A stretch of 64,000 nucleotides of DNA, from contig JAFXMZ010000014.1 in assembly GCA_017529925.1 (NCBI GenBank), positions 1 to 64,000 on the forward strand. The letters run 5' to 3'. A model generated the notes under the pieces. The model had not been told where the DNA came from. It worked only from the letters and a program-made list of their open reading frames with translations, and made no database searches. A program made the position numbers and the translations under genes. This DNA comes from Clostridiales bacterium (GTDB lineage Bacteria > Bacillota > Clostridia > Saccharofermentanales > Saccharofermentanaceae). Positions 33,686-43,600 of this stretch are shown here, one piece after another; within the stretch, counting starts at the first letter, position 1; every line of letters begins with the position of its first letter.

Positions 33686-35071
33686 TTACCAGATAACGTT
33701 GATATCCTTAACTTCTTCAACATGATCCCTCTTCTTTATGAACTCGGGAGCTACCTGAGGGAAAAGTGCACATGAAAGGACATCCTCTTCACTCTTTGCG
33801 ATATCCTTAACACTCTGCCTAAGCTCTTCCATCTCATTTGCCAGAAGATCTGCAGGACGGCATGTGATGACCTCTTCATCACCTATGGCCATCTTTCTAA
33901 TCTCCTCATTTACCTCACCCGGGAGACGTCCGTATTCGCCGTGAAGGAGCATCTTAGATTCTTTGGTAAATGTCTTATATCTTCCCATGAGCACATTCAG
34001 GACTGCCTGGGATCCGACGATCTGCGATGTCGGGGTTACGAGCGGAGGATAACCGAAATCCTTACGGACCCTTGGAACCTCGGCGAGGACTTCTTCATAT
34101 CTGTCCTCAGCATTTGCCTGCTTGAGCTGGGATATCAGGTTAGAGAGCATTCCTCCGGGAACCTGATAGATGAGCGTATTCGGGTCGACACGCAGTACCT
34201 TGGGGTTGAGGATGCCCTGATCCTGCATCTTCTGTGCAACTCCCTTGAAATGGGCTGCAGCCCTGTTGAGCGAAGGCAGATCGAGGCCTGTATCACGGGG
34301 AGTACCCTTGAATGCTGCAACAAGCGACTCCGTTGCAGGCTGTGAAGTACCTGTCGCCATCGGTGAAAGAGCACAGTCGATTATATCAACACCGGCAAGT
34401 GCAGCCGCAAAGTAGATCATCGAACCTGTACCTGTCGTATCGTGTGTATGAAGATGTATAGGAAGATCGACCGCCTCCTTGAGCTTGGTAACAAGTGAAT
34501 AAACATCCTTGGGAAGCAGAAGATTCGCCATATCCTTGATGCAGATAACATCGGCACCCATCTGCTGAAGGGTTATCGCCTGCTTAACGAAGTATTCCTC
34601 TGAATGAACGGGAGACGTCGTATAGCTCAGCGCCGCCTCACATGTACCGCCATATTTCTTTACTGCCTTCATGGCGACTTCCATATTACGGACATCGTTA
34701 AGGGCATCAAAGACCCTTACGACATTGATACCGTTCTCTATCATCCTGCCGCAGAAAGACTCAACGACATCATCGGCATAATGCCTGTAGCCGAGAAGGT
34801 TCTGACCGCGCAGGAGCATCTGGAGAGGTGTCTTTGGCATGGCTTTCTTGAGGATCCTGAGCCTTTCCCAGGGATCTTCGCCGAGAAATCTCATGCATGA
34901 ATCGAAAGTTGCTCCTCCCCAGCACTCGATAGACCAGTAACCCATGTTATCGAGGATCTCGCATGCAGGAAGCATATCTTCGATCCTCATCCTTGTTGCC
35001 GCATGGGACTGATGGGCATCACGAAGGATAGTATCTGTTATAAACAGTTTCTTTGAGGGCATCTCAAGCAT
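33686..35071 (-). CDS. Oxaloacetate/pyruvate carboxyltransferase subunit (5S / OadA type)
   Basis: 461 aa. Transfers carboxyl between biotin and pyruvate/oxaloacetate. TIM-barrel metal site: ITDTILRDAHQSHAATRMR at the N-terminus, IKDMANLL (carbamylated Lys region), HLHTHDTTGTGS (metal-binding His pair) and a C-terminal PYC_OADA region. It has no fused biotin domain; the carrier is the separate gene just upstream. The ATG at 35071 lies 4 bases after the carrier's stop with a GGTGGAG site, so it is preferred over a longer start. The enzyme could serve transcarboxylase or oxaloacetate decarboxylase; see the neighbouring subunits. Confidence 0.88.
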   Translation of the reverse strand: MLEMPSKKLFITDTILRDAHQSHAATRMRIEDMLPACEILDNMGYWSIECWGGATFDSCMRFLGEDPWERLRILKKAMPKTPLQMLLRGQNLLGYRHYADDVVESFCGRMIENGINVVRVFDALNDVRNMEVAMKAVKKYGGTCEAALSYTTSPVHSEEYFVKQAITLQQMGADVICIKDMANLLLPKDVYSLVTKLKEAVDLPIHLHTHDTTGTGSMIYFAAALAGVDIIDCALSPMATGTSQPATESLVAAFKGTPRDTGLDLPSLNRAAAHFKGVAQKMQDQGILNPKVLRVDPNTLIYQVPGGMLSNLISQLKQANAEDRYEEVLAEVPRVRKDFGYPPLVTPTSQIVGSQAVLNVLMGRYKTFTKESKMLLHGEYGRLPGEVNEEIRKMAIGDEEVITCRPADLLANEMEELRQSVKDIAKSEEDVLSCALFPQVAPEFIKKRDHVEEVKDINVIW

Positions 35072-35075
35072 AATA

Positions 35076-35453
35076 TCACTCCACCTCGAAAAGGAATTCA
35101 CCTGCAGCTACAGTCTGTCCCTGCGCTACTGCAACAGTCTTAACTACGCCGTCCTTCGGAGCCGTTATGTCGTTTTCCATCTTCATGGCCTCGAGCACTA
35201 CGACTGCCTGACCGGCCTTTACGTTATCTCCCTCCTTAAGATTTACCTTAAGGATAGTTCCGGGCATAGGGCTGTTTACAGATCCGGCTCCACCGGCAAC
35301 AGGTGCCGGTGCCTTGGGAGCTGCAGGAGCAGGAGCTGCCTTGGGGGCAGAAGAAGGTGCCTTTGCCTGCGCCTTTACAGCCTCTCCGTCAGAAAGTAGT
35401 TCGACCTCCATCTCATATTCCTTGCCGTTTAAAGTGATCTTATACTTACTCAT
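35076..35453 (-). CDS. Biotin carboxyl carrier protein (1.3S type)
   Basis: 125 aa. A short N-terminal domain (MSKYKITLNGKEYEMEV), an Ala/Pro-rich flexible linker (about residues 28-55), then a biotinyl domain with VVLEAMKMENDI, whose Lys is the biotin site. It shuttles the carboxyl group between the two transferase subunits encoded on either side. The start at 35453 has GGAGGA 8 bases upstream. It overlaps the small subunit gene by 8 bases. Confidence 0.93.
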   Translation of the reverse strand: MSKYKITLNGKEYEMEVELLSDGEAVKAQAKAPSSAPKAAPAPAAPKAPAPVAGGAGSVNSPMPGTILKVNLKEGDNVKAGQAVVVLEAMKMENDITAPKDGVVKTVAVAQGQTVAAGEFLFEVE

Positions 35454-35640
35454 ACATTTCATCCTCCAGTTCATACTTTTTGTAATCGATATTATTGTCT
35501 GCAATATACTGTTCAAGAGATGATCTCTTCAGTTCACGGAAAGAAATGATCCTGACATTTTTCATATCCTCTCCTGTCTCTTCCGCTATGCAGGCAACTG
35601 CCATTGCAGCTATCTGTTCTTTTGTAAGCTCGTTTTCCAT
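35446..35640 (-). CDS. Small soluble subunit of the carboxyltransferase complex (OadG/MmdD-like tail)
   Basis: 64 aa: MENELTKEQIAAMAVACIAE and KNVRIISFREL resemble the soluble C-terminal segment found in gamma/delta subunits of biotin decarboxylases, but no membrane segment precedes it. AAGGAGG lies 6 bases before the ATG at 35640. It sits between the 12S-like gene and the biotin carrier, overlapping the carrier gene. A structural role in the complex is inferred from position and resemblance. Confidence 0.7.
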   Translation of the reverse strand: MENELTKEQIAAMAVACIAEETGEDMKNVRIISFRELKRSSLEQYIADNNIDYKKYELEDEMYE

Positions 35641-35654
35641 CAGCATCCTCCTTG

Positions 35655-37204
35655 TCAAAGCGGGATATTTCCGTGTTTCTTATAGGGACGTTCTTCCATC
35701 TTGTTGCGGAGCATATAAGGGCCGATATGATCTTTTCCCTCGTCTCCGAAGGCAGGATGACCTCATCTACATAACCGCGCTCAGCTGCAACATAAGGATT
35801 CATGAACTTGTCATTATATTCATCGATAAGCTCGTTCTTCTTGGCATCCTTATCTTCTGCTTCACTGATAGCCTTACGTCCTATGATCGCTACGGCACCG
35901 GAAGCACCCATAACCGCGATCTCTGCAATAGGCCATGCATAGACGATATCCGCGCCAAGGCCCTTACTGTTCATTGCAATATAAGCTCCGCCGTAAGCTT
36001 TACGCATGATAAGCGAGATCTTGGGAACGGAAGCCTCGGAAAAAGCGTAGAGAAGCTTTGCACCGTGTCTTATGATGCCGCCGTGCTCCTGATTGGAACC
36101 GGGCATAAATGCGGGAACATCAACAAGAGTTATGAGCGGGATATTAAAGCAGTCGCAGAAACGGATAAATCTCGCGCCTTTATCGGAAGCATTGATCTCG
36201 AGGGACCCTGCGATACAATTGCTCTGGTTTGCAACGATACCGACCGTCGCTCCGTCGATCCTTGCGAATCCTACTACGATATTCTTTGCAAAATCGGGCT
36301 GGACTTCGAAGAAGCTTCCTACATCAACGAAAGAATCGATAACATCCCTTACGTCATATGCCGCCTTGGGATTTGAAGGAACGATATCGGCAAGATCAGC
36401 GCACGAGTCATTAGGTATCCCGGGAACTTCATCAGCTTCTTCCTCATTGCTCGAAGGAAGATATCCCAGGAGCCTTCTTACGCCGTTAAGGCAATCAAGA
36501 TCATTCTCGTAAACAAAATGAGCAACACCGCTGACAGAAGAATGAACGGATGCTCCGCCAAGATCGGAAGCACTTATCTCTTCACCGGTTACGGACTTGA
36601 CTACCTGCGGTCCTGTTATATACATCTGGCTTGTCTTCTCAGTCATGAAGATGTAGTCACAAATGGCAGGAGAATAACATGCGCCGCCTGCACATGGACC
36701 GAGGATAACAGAGATCTGAGGTATAACACCTGATGCAAGCGTATTCCTGTAGAAGATATCCGCATAACCGGCAAGGGAATCAATACCCTCTTCGATCCTT
36801 GCTCCGCCGCTGTCGTTGACTGAAACAAAAGGAGCCTTCATCTTCATTGCCATATCCATGGCACGGCAGATCTTCATAGCGTGAGCCTGGCCCAGCGAAC
36901 CGCCGCTGACAGTAAAATCCTGAGATGAAGCAAATACTGTCTTGCCGTGGACCTTACCATAACCGGTGATAACTCCGTCTCCGGCCTTTTTCTTCTTATC
37001 CATTCCAAAATCGGTCGCTCTGGATGAGACCATATCATCGGTCTCGACAAAGGTACCGTCATCAAAAAGAGCTTCCATCCTCTCTCTTGCAGTAAGCTTA
37101 CCGGAAGCATGCTGCTTATCGATCCTGGCCTGACCGCCGGCTTCAAGGATACTGTCTCTTCTTGCTGTCAGATCATCTATACTCTTGGTCCATTTCTCGT
37201 CCAT
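35655..37204 (-). pseudogene. Acyl-CoA carboxyltransferase (12S / MmdA type), frameshifted near the 3' end
   Basis: Biotin-dependent carboxyl transferase acting on methylmalonyl-CoA or a similar acyl-CoA. About 495 residues are in frame, with KLTARERMEALFDDGTF, SVNDSGGARIEEGI, LGPCAGGACYSPAICDYIF, DVPAFMPGSNQEHGGIIRHG and MGASGAVAIIGR. At 35712-35720 the frame shifts. As read, the protein ends in unrelated sequence at 35534. In the other frame the expected family tail appears, ending RPYKKHGNIPL with a TGA at 35655-35657, just before the next gene's AAGGAGG. One missing base near 35715-35717 would restore about 516 residues. It could be a sequencing or assembly error, a real mutation with a nearly complete product, or recoding. 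Confidence 0.85.
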
Positions 37205-37314
37205 TCATTATCACCATCCGTATAGCTATTTTTTGTTCTACTATATGATAGCAATAATACTTTGATTGTCAAACTATTTTTTGAGGCAAATATAGATCAT
37301 CTGTATTTGCTGTA

Positions 37315-37341
37315 CAAAAAAGCCCCTTTTACGGGGCTTTC
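37315..37341 (-). terminator. Terminator after nadE
   Basis: AAAGCCCC and GGGGCTTT form a stem with a short loop, followed by six T on the minus strand. Confidence 0.8.
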
Positions 37342-37364
37342 CGGTAACAACTCAATGTATCATA

Positions 37365-39275
37365 TCAGGGCTTGACCTGCTCAAGATCTTCAAGCCAGAC
37401 CTTATAGGAAGCATCTGAAGGCATCCTCCAGTCTCCCCTCGGCGAAAGGCAGACTGTTCCTACCTTAGGTCCGTCAGGTACACAGGATCTCTTAAACTGC
37501 TGGGTAAAGAATCTTCTGATGAAAGTCTCTTCCCACTTATAGATCGTCTCCTTATCATAAACACCCTCAAAAGCTATTTGAGCGATACGGAAGATCTTCG
37601 AGGGAGACATCCCGAACCTGAGGAAGTAATAAAGGAAAAAGTCATGGAGCTCATACGGTCCTACAAGATCCTCTGTCTTCTGAGAGATAGTTCCGTCAGC
37701 CGTCGGCGGAAGAAGCTCGGGAGAAACAGGCGTATCGACTACATCTTTCAGTACTTTCGACAGATTGGGATCGATATCAGAAGTCCTCTGTGATTCATAG
37801 GACACCAGATATCTTACGAGTGTCTTGGGTATAGAACAGTTAACGCCGTACATCGACATATGGTCACCGTTATAAGTTGCCCAGCCGAGTGCAAGCTCTG
37901 ACAGGTCGCCCGTACCGACTACGATACCGCCCTCCTTATTAGCGATGTCCATGATGACCTGGGTCCTCTCCCTTGCCTGGGAATTCTCATATGTAACATC
38001 ATGTACTTCGGGATCCTGGCCGATATCCCTGAAATGGATGCCGACTGCATCCTTGATATTAACTTCCCTGAAATCAGTCTTATAAGCGATAGCAAGTTCT
38101 TCGGAGTTGCTCCTTGTCCTCGATGTCGTTCCAAAACATGGCATAGTAACAGCAATGATGCCGTCACGCGGCAATCCGAGCATATCAAAAGCATGTGCCG
38201 TTACAATAAGTGCAAGTGTCGAATCAAGACCTCCGGAAAGACCGATAACAGCTTTCTTGCAGTTGATATGCTTAAGCCTGGTTGCAAGCCCTGTAGCCTG
38301 CATGGTGAGGATCTCCTCACATCTTCCCTCCAGATCCCTGGAGTCTTCGGGTACAAAAGGATGCTTAGGGAACTGTCTGTTAAGATCAAGGACATTAACA
38401 GGTTCCGTATCAAAGAAGATCCTGTCAAAATCATCTTCCATCCTGACAGAAGTTATCCTTCTTCTCTCGTGTGCAAGCCTCTTAAGATCGATATCGGCAT
38501 AAGTTATCGATGGGCCGGCGAACCTTTTCGATGAGGCAAGGATCGTACCGTTTTCCGCGATAAGATCAGCTCCTGCAAAAACAAGGTCCTGAGTAGATTC
38601 ACCCATACCGCAGTCGGCATAGACATATGCGCTGACAGTTGCGGCAGATCTCATGGATACGAGCTTTTTCCTGTATTCGGCCTTGCCGATGACTTCATCG
38701 GAGGCAGACAGATTGAGTATTATCATGGCTCCGCTCGCGGCAAGATCATTTGACGGAGGATCCATTACCCACATATCCTCACAGATCTCGATACCGAAAG
38801 TGAATTCCTTCATGAACTCATTCTCGAATATCATATCTCCGAAAGGTATGTCCTCCCACATATCCGTCTCGCCGTCATATGGGGTAAAATGACGCATCTC
38901 ATAGAATTCCGAATAATTAGGGATATTCTTCTTGGGAACAAATCCCAGGATATCACCATGACAGATAACGGCCGCAGTATTATAGAGCTTTCCGTTATTT
39001 ATGAGCGGGATACCTACAACAGAGGTGATCTCAAGGTCCTTCGTCTTATCTGCGATCTCCATGAGTGCATTCAGAGCCTTCTCGAGAAACCTCTCCTGAA
39101 GAAAAAGATCTCCGCATGTATACCCTGTAATGGAAAGCTCGGGGAATACGATCAGTGCACAGTCGTTCCCGGCAGCTTCTATGATATTCTCTGTTATCTT
39201 ACTTGAATTGAAATCAATGTCGGTAACCCTTGTCTCGGGTGTGCAAGCCGCAACTCTTATAAATCCGTCTTTCAT
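37365..39275 (-). CDS. nadE: Glutamine-dependent NAD+ synthetase
   Basis: 636 aa. The final step of NAD+ synthesis, amidating nicotinate adenine dinucleotide. The N-terminal nitrilase-fold amidase has the Glu in LIVFPELSITGY, the Lys in VPKKNIPNYSEF and the Cys in GIEICEDMWV, releasing ammonia from glutamine. The C-terminal ATP-pyrophosphatase domain has AVIGLSGGLDSTLALIV and GTGDLSELALGW. Full length for the two-domain form. GAGGT precedes the start. It stands alone between terminators. Confidence 0.94.
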   Translation of the reverse strand: MKDGFIRVAACTPETRVTDIDFNSSKITENIIEAAGNDCALIVFPELSITGYTCGDLFLQERFLEKALNALMEIADKTKDLEITSVVGIPLINNGKLYNTAAVICHGDILGFVPKKNIPNYSEFYEMRHFTPYDGETDMWEDIPFGDMIFENEFMKEFTFGIEICEDMWVMDPPSNDLAASGAMIILNLSASDEVIGKAEYRKKLVSMRSAATVSAYVYADCGMGESTQDLVFAGADLIAENGTILASSKRFAGPSITYADIDLKRLAHERRRITSVRMEDDFDRIFFDTEPVNVLDLNRQFPKHPFVPEDSRDLEGRCEEILTMQATGLATRLKHINCKKAVIGLSGGLDSTLALIVTAHAFDMLGLPRDGIIAVTMPCFGTTSRTRSNSEELAIAYKTDFREVNIKDAVGIHFRDIGQDPEVHDVTYENSQARERTQVIMDIANKEGGIVVGTGDLSELALGWATYNGDHMSMYGVNCSIPKTLVRYLVSYESQRTSDIDPNLSKVLKDVVDTPVSPELLPPTADGTISQKTEDLVGPYELHDFFLYYFLRFGMSPSKIFRIAQIAFEGVYDKETIYKWEETFIRRFFTQQFKRSCVPDGPKVGTVCLSPRGDWRMPSDASYKVWLEDLEQVKP

Positions 39276-39349
39276 GAGCTATTACCTCGCAAGTCGATCT
39301 ATACAGTTGATTATACTTTATATATTTATAAAATTAAACAAATGCAATG

Positions 39350-39386
39350 AAAAACGGCTCCGGGAGTGTCCCGAAGCCGTTTTGAG
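39350..39386 (-). terminator. Terminator after rpsO
   Basis: An ACGGCT-CGGGA stem pairs with TCCCG-AGCCGT, with T-rich sequence on the minus side, about 15 bases past the rpsO stop. Confidence 0.75.
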
Positions 39387-39400
39387 TTTCCAAAAAGTTA

Positions 39401-39664
39401 TTACTTTCTGATGCCGAGCCTTGCAATAAGGGATCTGTATCTCTCGATATCGATCTTTGCAAGATAATCAAGAAGTCCTCTTCTCTTACCAACCATCATG
39501 AGAAGTCCTCTTCTGGAATGGTGGTCACCCTTGTGAACCTTAAGATGCTCTGTGAGGTGGTTGATCCTTGCTGTAAGGATAGCGATCTGAACCTCGGGAG
39601 ATCCTGTATCGCCCTCATGAGTAGCATACTCCTTGATGATGTCAGCCTTGTTGATAACATCCAT
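39401..39664 (-). CDS. rpsO: Ribosomal protein S15
   Basis: 87 aa, standard length. Binds 16S rRNA helix 22 early in small-subunit assembly. Shows the usual [20 protein letters not shown] and [28 protein letters not shown] precedes the start. Unlike in many bacteria, pnp is not adjacent (it lies at 30587-32827). Confidence 0.97.
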   Translation of the reverse strand: MDVINKADIIKEYATHEGDTGSPEVQIAILTARINHLTEHLKVHKGDHHSRRGLLMMVGKRRGLLDYLAKIDIERYRSLIARLGIRK

Positions 39665-39747
39665 GATCTTGTCCTCCTGTTTTAAGATACGCCTGTGACA
39701 AAGATAAGGTCGGACGATCCTGTATCTGCGTCACGGCAAGCTATGAG

Positions 39748-39776
39748 ATAATATCACATCGAAAAGCAGTTGTAAA
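39748..39776 (-). promoter_or_regulatory. Promoter of rpsO
   Basis: On the minus strand, TTTACA (39776-39771) and TATTAT (39753-39748) have a 17-base spacer, immediately after the ftsY stop. Confidence 0.55.
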
Positions 39777-39778
39777 CC

Positions 39779-40690
39779 TTATTCCTCAAACAGCGAATCC
39801 GCAAAGTATTCAGGATCAAAATCCTCAAGGTCCTCTACCCCTTCACCCAGTCCTGCAAGTACAATAGGAACCTTGGCCAGATAAGATACGGCGATAGCAA
39901 CACCGCCCTTTGCGGAACCGTCGAGTTTCGTGATGCCGAGATAATCAAGAGAGACCGCTTCAGAGAAGGCTTCCGTCTGGATAACGGCATTCTGGCCCGT
40001 AGTCGCATCGATAATGAGCATCGATCTGATATTGGCATCAGGCGCTTCTCTCAAGATGACCCTGTTGATCTTTGAGAGTTCCTCCATAAGGTTCTTCTTG
40101 TTGTGAAGCCTTCCGGCTGTATCGACGATAAGGATGTCTGTCCCTCTGGCCTGAGCAGCCTTTATCGCATCGAAAACAACAGAAGCGGGATCCGTACCTT
40201 CCGAATTGGAGATAACGGCAGTAGATGTCTTCTCGCCCCAGGCCTTGAGCTGTTCAACGGCAGCAGCCCTGAAAGTATCGGCTGCAGCGAGCATGACCTT
40301 CTTCCCTTCCTTCTTATATCTGGAAGCGAGCTTGCCGGCCGTAGTAGTCTTACCCGTACCGTTTACGCCTACCATAAGGATGATATTGAGTTTCCCGGGT
40401 ACTATCTCGATCTCAGTCTTATCTCCAAGGATCTCAATGATCCTTTTCTTAACGACCTTCATAACAGTCTCACTGCTGTCATCACCGGTCTTTCTGATAT
40501 GCTCCTTGATCGTCTCGATCACATCTTCACTCGCAGGAACACCGCAGTCCGCCCTGACCAAGATCTCTTCAAAATCATCGAGCATGTCATCATCGAACCT
40601 TCCGTGAGCCGAAAGGGTCTTTGTCCACTCATTGCTCCAGAATTCCCTTGTTTTCCTGAGGCCTTTTTTAAACTTTTCAAATAAACCCAT
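39779..40690 (-). CDS. ftsY: Signal recognition particle receptor FtsY
   Basis: 303 aa, the short form without an acidic A domain. NG domain GTPase: VGVNGTGKTTTAGKLASRYK, AADTFRAAAVEQL, DTAGRLHNKKNLMEEL, TKLDGSAKGGVAI and the closing GEGVEDLEDFDPEYF. It pairs with Ffh (56834-58207) in membrane protein targeting. It starts 1 base after the smc stop, so the two are co-transcribed. Confidence 0.96.
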   Translation of the reverse strand: MGLFEKFKKGLRKTREFWSNEWTKTLSAHGRFDDDMLDDFEEILVRADCGVPASEDVIETIKEHIRKTGDDSSETVMKVVKKRIIEILGDKTEIEIVPGKLNIILMVGVNGTGKTTTAGKLASRYKKEGKKVMLAAADTFRAAAVEQLKAWGEKTSTAVISNSEGTDPASVVFDAIKAAQARGTDILIVDTAGRLHNKKNLMEELSKINRVILREAPDANIRSMLIIDATTGQNAVIQTEAFSEAVSLDYLGITKLDGSAKGGVAIAVSYLAKVPIVLAGLGEGVEDLEDFDPEYFADSLFEE

Positions 40691-40691
40691 A

Positions 40692-43600
40692 TTACTGAAT
40701 CCTCATAGATAGAATCTTGGAGATACCTCTCTCCTGCATCGTTACGCCGTACATCCTGTCGCAAGCCTCCATCGTACCTTTTCGATGTGTTACGAGGATA
40801 AACTGCGACCTTGCCGTATAACGGCGTACAAAATCCGTAAATCTGGTAACATTGACGTCATCGAGCGCCGCTTCGACCTCATCGAGGATAACGAATGGCG
40901 AAGGACGGAGCTGAAGGATCGCGAAAAGAAGAGCAATAGCCGTAAGGCATCTCTCACCGCCGGAAAGCAGTGTCAGGCTCTGAAGTCTCTTTCCCGGAGG
41001 CTGAGCCTTGATCTCGATATTACAGTTCAGGACATCCTCTTCATTCTCCAGGATGATCTCAGCAGAACCGCCGTTAAACAGATCCGTAAAGACCGTCTTG
41101 AAATTCTCATTGATGACCGTAAACTGCGATACGAACTGTTTCTTCATCTCTTCGACAAGGTCGGCGATGACCTTCTCAAGGTTTGCTTTGGCTGTAGCGA
41201 TATCATCACGCTGGCTCGTCAGGAACTCGAAACGTTCAGAGACTTCCTTATACTCATCGATAGCAGCAAGATTAACGGGGCCAAGACCCTTTATCTCATT
41301 TCTGAGCTTTGTGATGATCTTGCCGGTCTCGGCGATATTGGTAACTTCAGGATACTTGCCCTTGACGTTATCATAAGTAGTCTCGTAATCCTCCCAGAGC
41401 CTGTTCTTAGAAAGATCTATATCATTGATATACTTCTCGTACTTATTGATGAGAGCATTATGCCTGTTACGGAGATTCGTAAGAATATCATTGATCTCAG
41501 TAAGGCGCGAAACAAACCCTGACAGATTCTTGTCGATCTCGCTCTTCCTTGTCGAAAGTTCCTTGACCTTCTCGGATAGCTCGGTATTTTTGACTGCGAG
41601 CTTCTCCCTCTTCTCAAGGTGAGACTTAAGCTGATCCCTGATCTCAGAAGCCTCTTTCCTGATCTCTTCATTCTCTGAGATCCTCGAATTCAGGTCGTAT
41701 TCCTTTCTCGCGATCTCCTCTTTGATATGGGACGCAAGCTGCATAACACCGTTTCTTTCCGCAAGGATCCTCTCGGATTCGGTCCTCATCGCGGAAATAC
41801 GGTCACGCAGTATATCGAGCTTATCATTAAACTCCTTGGCGATGTTGTCACTTTTCAGTATGTCGTCCCTGAAATCAGAAAGCTCGCCCTCTGTCTCCTT
41901 GGCGATCGTAACGAGTTCTTCAAGATCATCTTCAAGGCGCAGTTTCTCAGTAGAGATATCACCTATCTGAGCCTCGATATCCTTTATGCTGGAATCCAGG
42001 TCTTCGCTCCTGGAATTAAGGTTTCTGTACTCAGTCTCTGCTTTAACACGTTCCATCGAAAAATACTTAAGCTGTTCTCCAAGCTGGGCGATCTCACGCT
42101 TAAGGTCTCCGGACTCTTCATCAAGAAGCTGTCTTTGAGCCTCTATAACGGAAAGATCCTGTTCCTGCTTATCGATATCCTTCTTAAGATCCTCTATCTC
42201 CCTGGCTCTTCCGAGGATGCCCACAGAATCCTTTCTGATGCTTCCTCCGGTAAGAGAACCGCCGGGATTTACGGAATCACCCGACAGTGTGATCACCTTA
42301 ACAGAATGAGATATAGCTCTTGCAATAGTCCTGGCACTGTCCATATCGTCACAGATGATGATCTTTCCGAGAAGATTCTCGATTATATCCCTGATCTCCT
42401 TATCACACTCGACAAGATCCGATGCAACACCTATAAAGCCTGCCTGGCGTTTAGCATCCGAAAGCGTATTCCTCTCGATGCTCCTCGGCTTGATATTCTC
42501 TATAGGAAGGAAAGTGACTCTTCCAAGGTGTCTTTCCTTGAGTATCCTGATAAGATCGGCAGCATCCTGCTCTTTTCTTGTTACGACATTATGGATAGCG
42601 TTACCGAGAGCGGTCTCGACAGCGATATCATATTTTTTGTCAGTAGAGATAAGATCTCCGATTATTCCGAATATACCTTTTTTAACTGAAGGATCCGCCT
42701 CAGCTTCATTCATGAGCCTTCTTACGGACTCCTGATATCCTTCCTTACGCTTCTCAAGTTCATTAAGTGTCTTGAGCCTTGACTTATCCGAAAGGAACTT
42801 CCTGTTCATGCTCTCATAATCTGCGAGCATCTTGTTTTCTTTCTTGGAAAGGGATTTGATCTTCTCGTTTCTCTGCTCGATATCCGAGGTGACCTCACCT
42901 TCCTTCTCCATCATCTCACGCCACAGCTCATCGGCTTTCTTAATACCGGCCTTTAGTTCTTCAGAGGACTGGATATAAGACTCTCTGGCTGAAGAAAGCT
43001 CATCGAGACGTTCCTTAAGGGAATCGATCCTCGTATTAGATGTATTGATACGGTCTTTTGTATCTATCAGTTCATTAGTCTTGGATTCTATGTCCCGCTT
43101 GATCTTGTTCTGGCTTTCCTCGGAATCCCTGAACTTCTCAAGGAGCTGCTCTCTCTCAAGGACCGCATCCTCAGCTTTCTTCTTCTCTTCAGAAGCCTGC
43201 TTCAGCAGCTGGTCAGCCTTATCACTGTGCTTCTTATGATCATCCCTGAGTTTCTTGAGGTCTTCGTTAAAGTTCCCGACTTCATCTTCTATCTCGCCGG
43301 ATCTCGTCTCGAGCTGCTTGATCCTCTCTTCACAGACCTTGATCTCAACGGAGATATCATGATATTCCTCGGTAACATCAGAAAGTTCCTGTCTCTTATC
43401 TTCTATCTTCTCATCGAGTCTTTCCGATTCTTCCGACAGTTCAGAATTACTGTTACGAAGATCAAGATATCTGTCTTCCTGTTCTTTTATCTCTTCCTCG
43501 AGCTTTTTCTTGATATCGGAAGAATCACCCATTGCATTCTCCGCATCGTCGATCTTACGGACGAGCATTGCAATGTCATTCTCCTTAAGTGCTTCATAAG

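Noticed and set aside
35655..37204. Na+-translocating methylmalonyl-CoA or oxaloacetate decarboxylase operon
   Set aside because: No beta membrane subunit and no anchored gamma subunit are present; a soluble transcarboxylase fits better, though a beta gene elsewhere cannot be excluded.
41727..42689. 320-codon frame on the + strand inside smc
   Set aside because: Antisense shadow of the SMC coiled coil and hinge; the low-complexity codon pattern makes long antisense frames likely.
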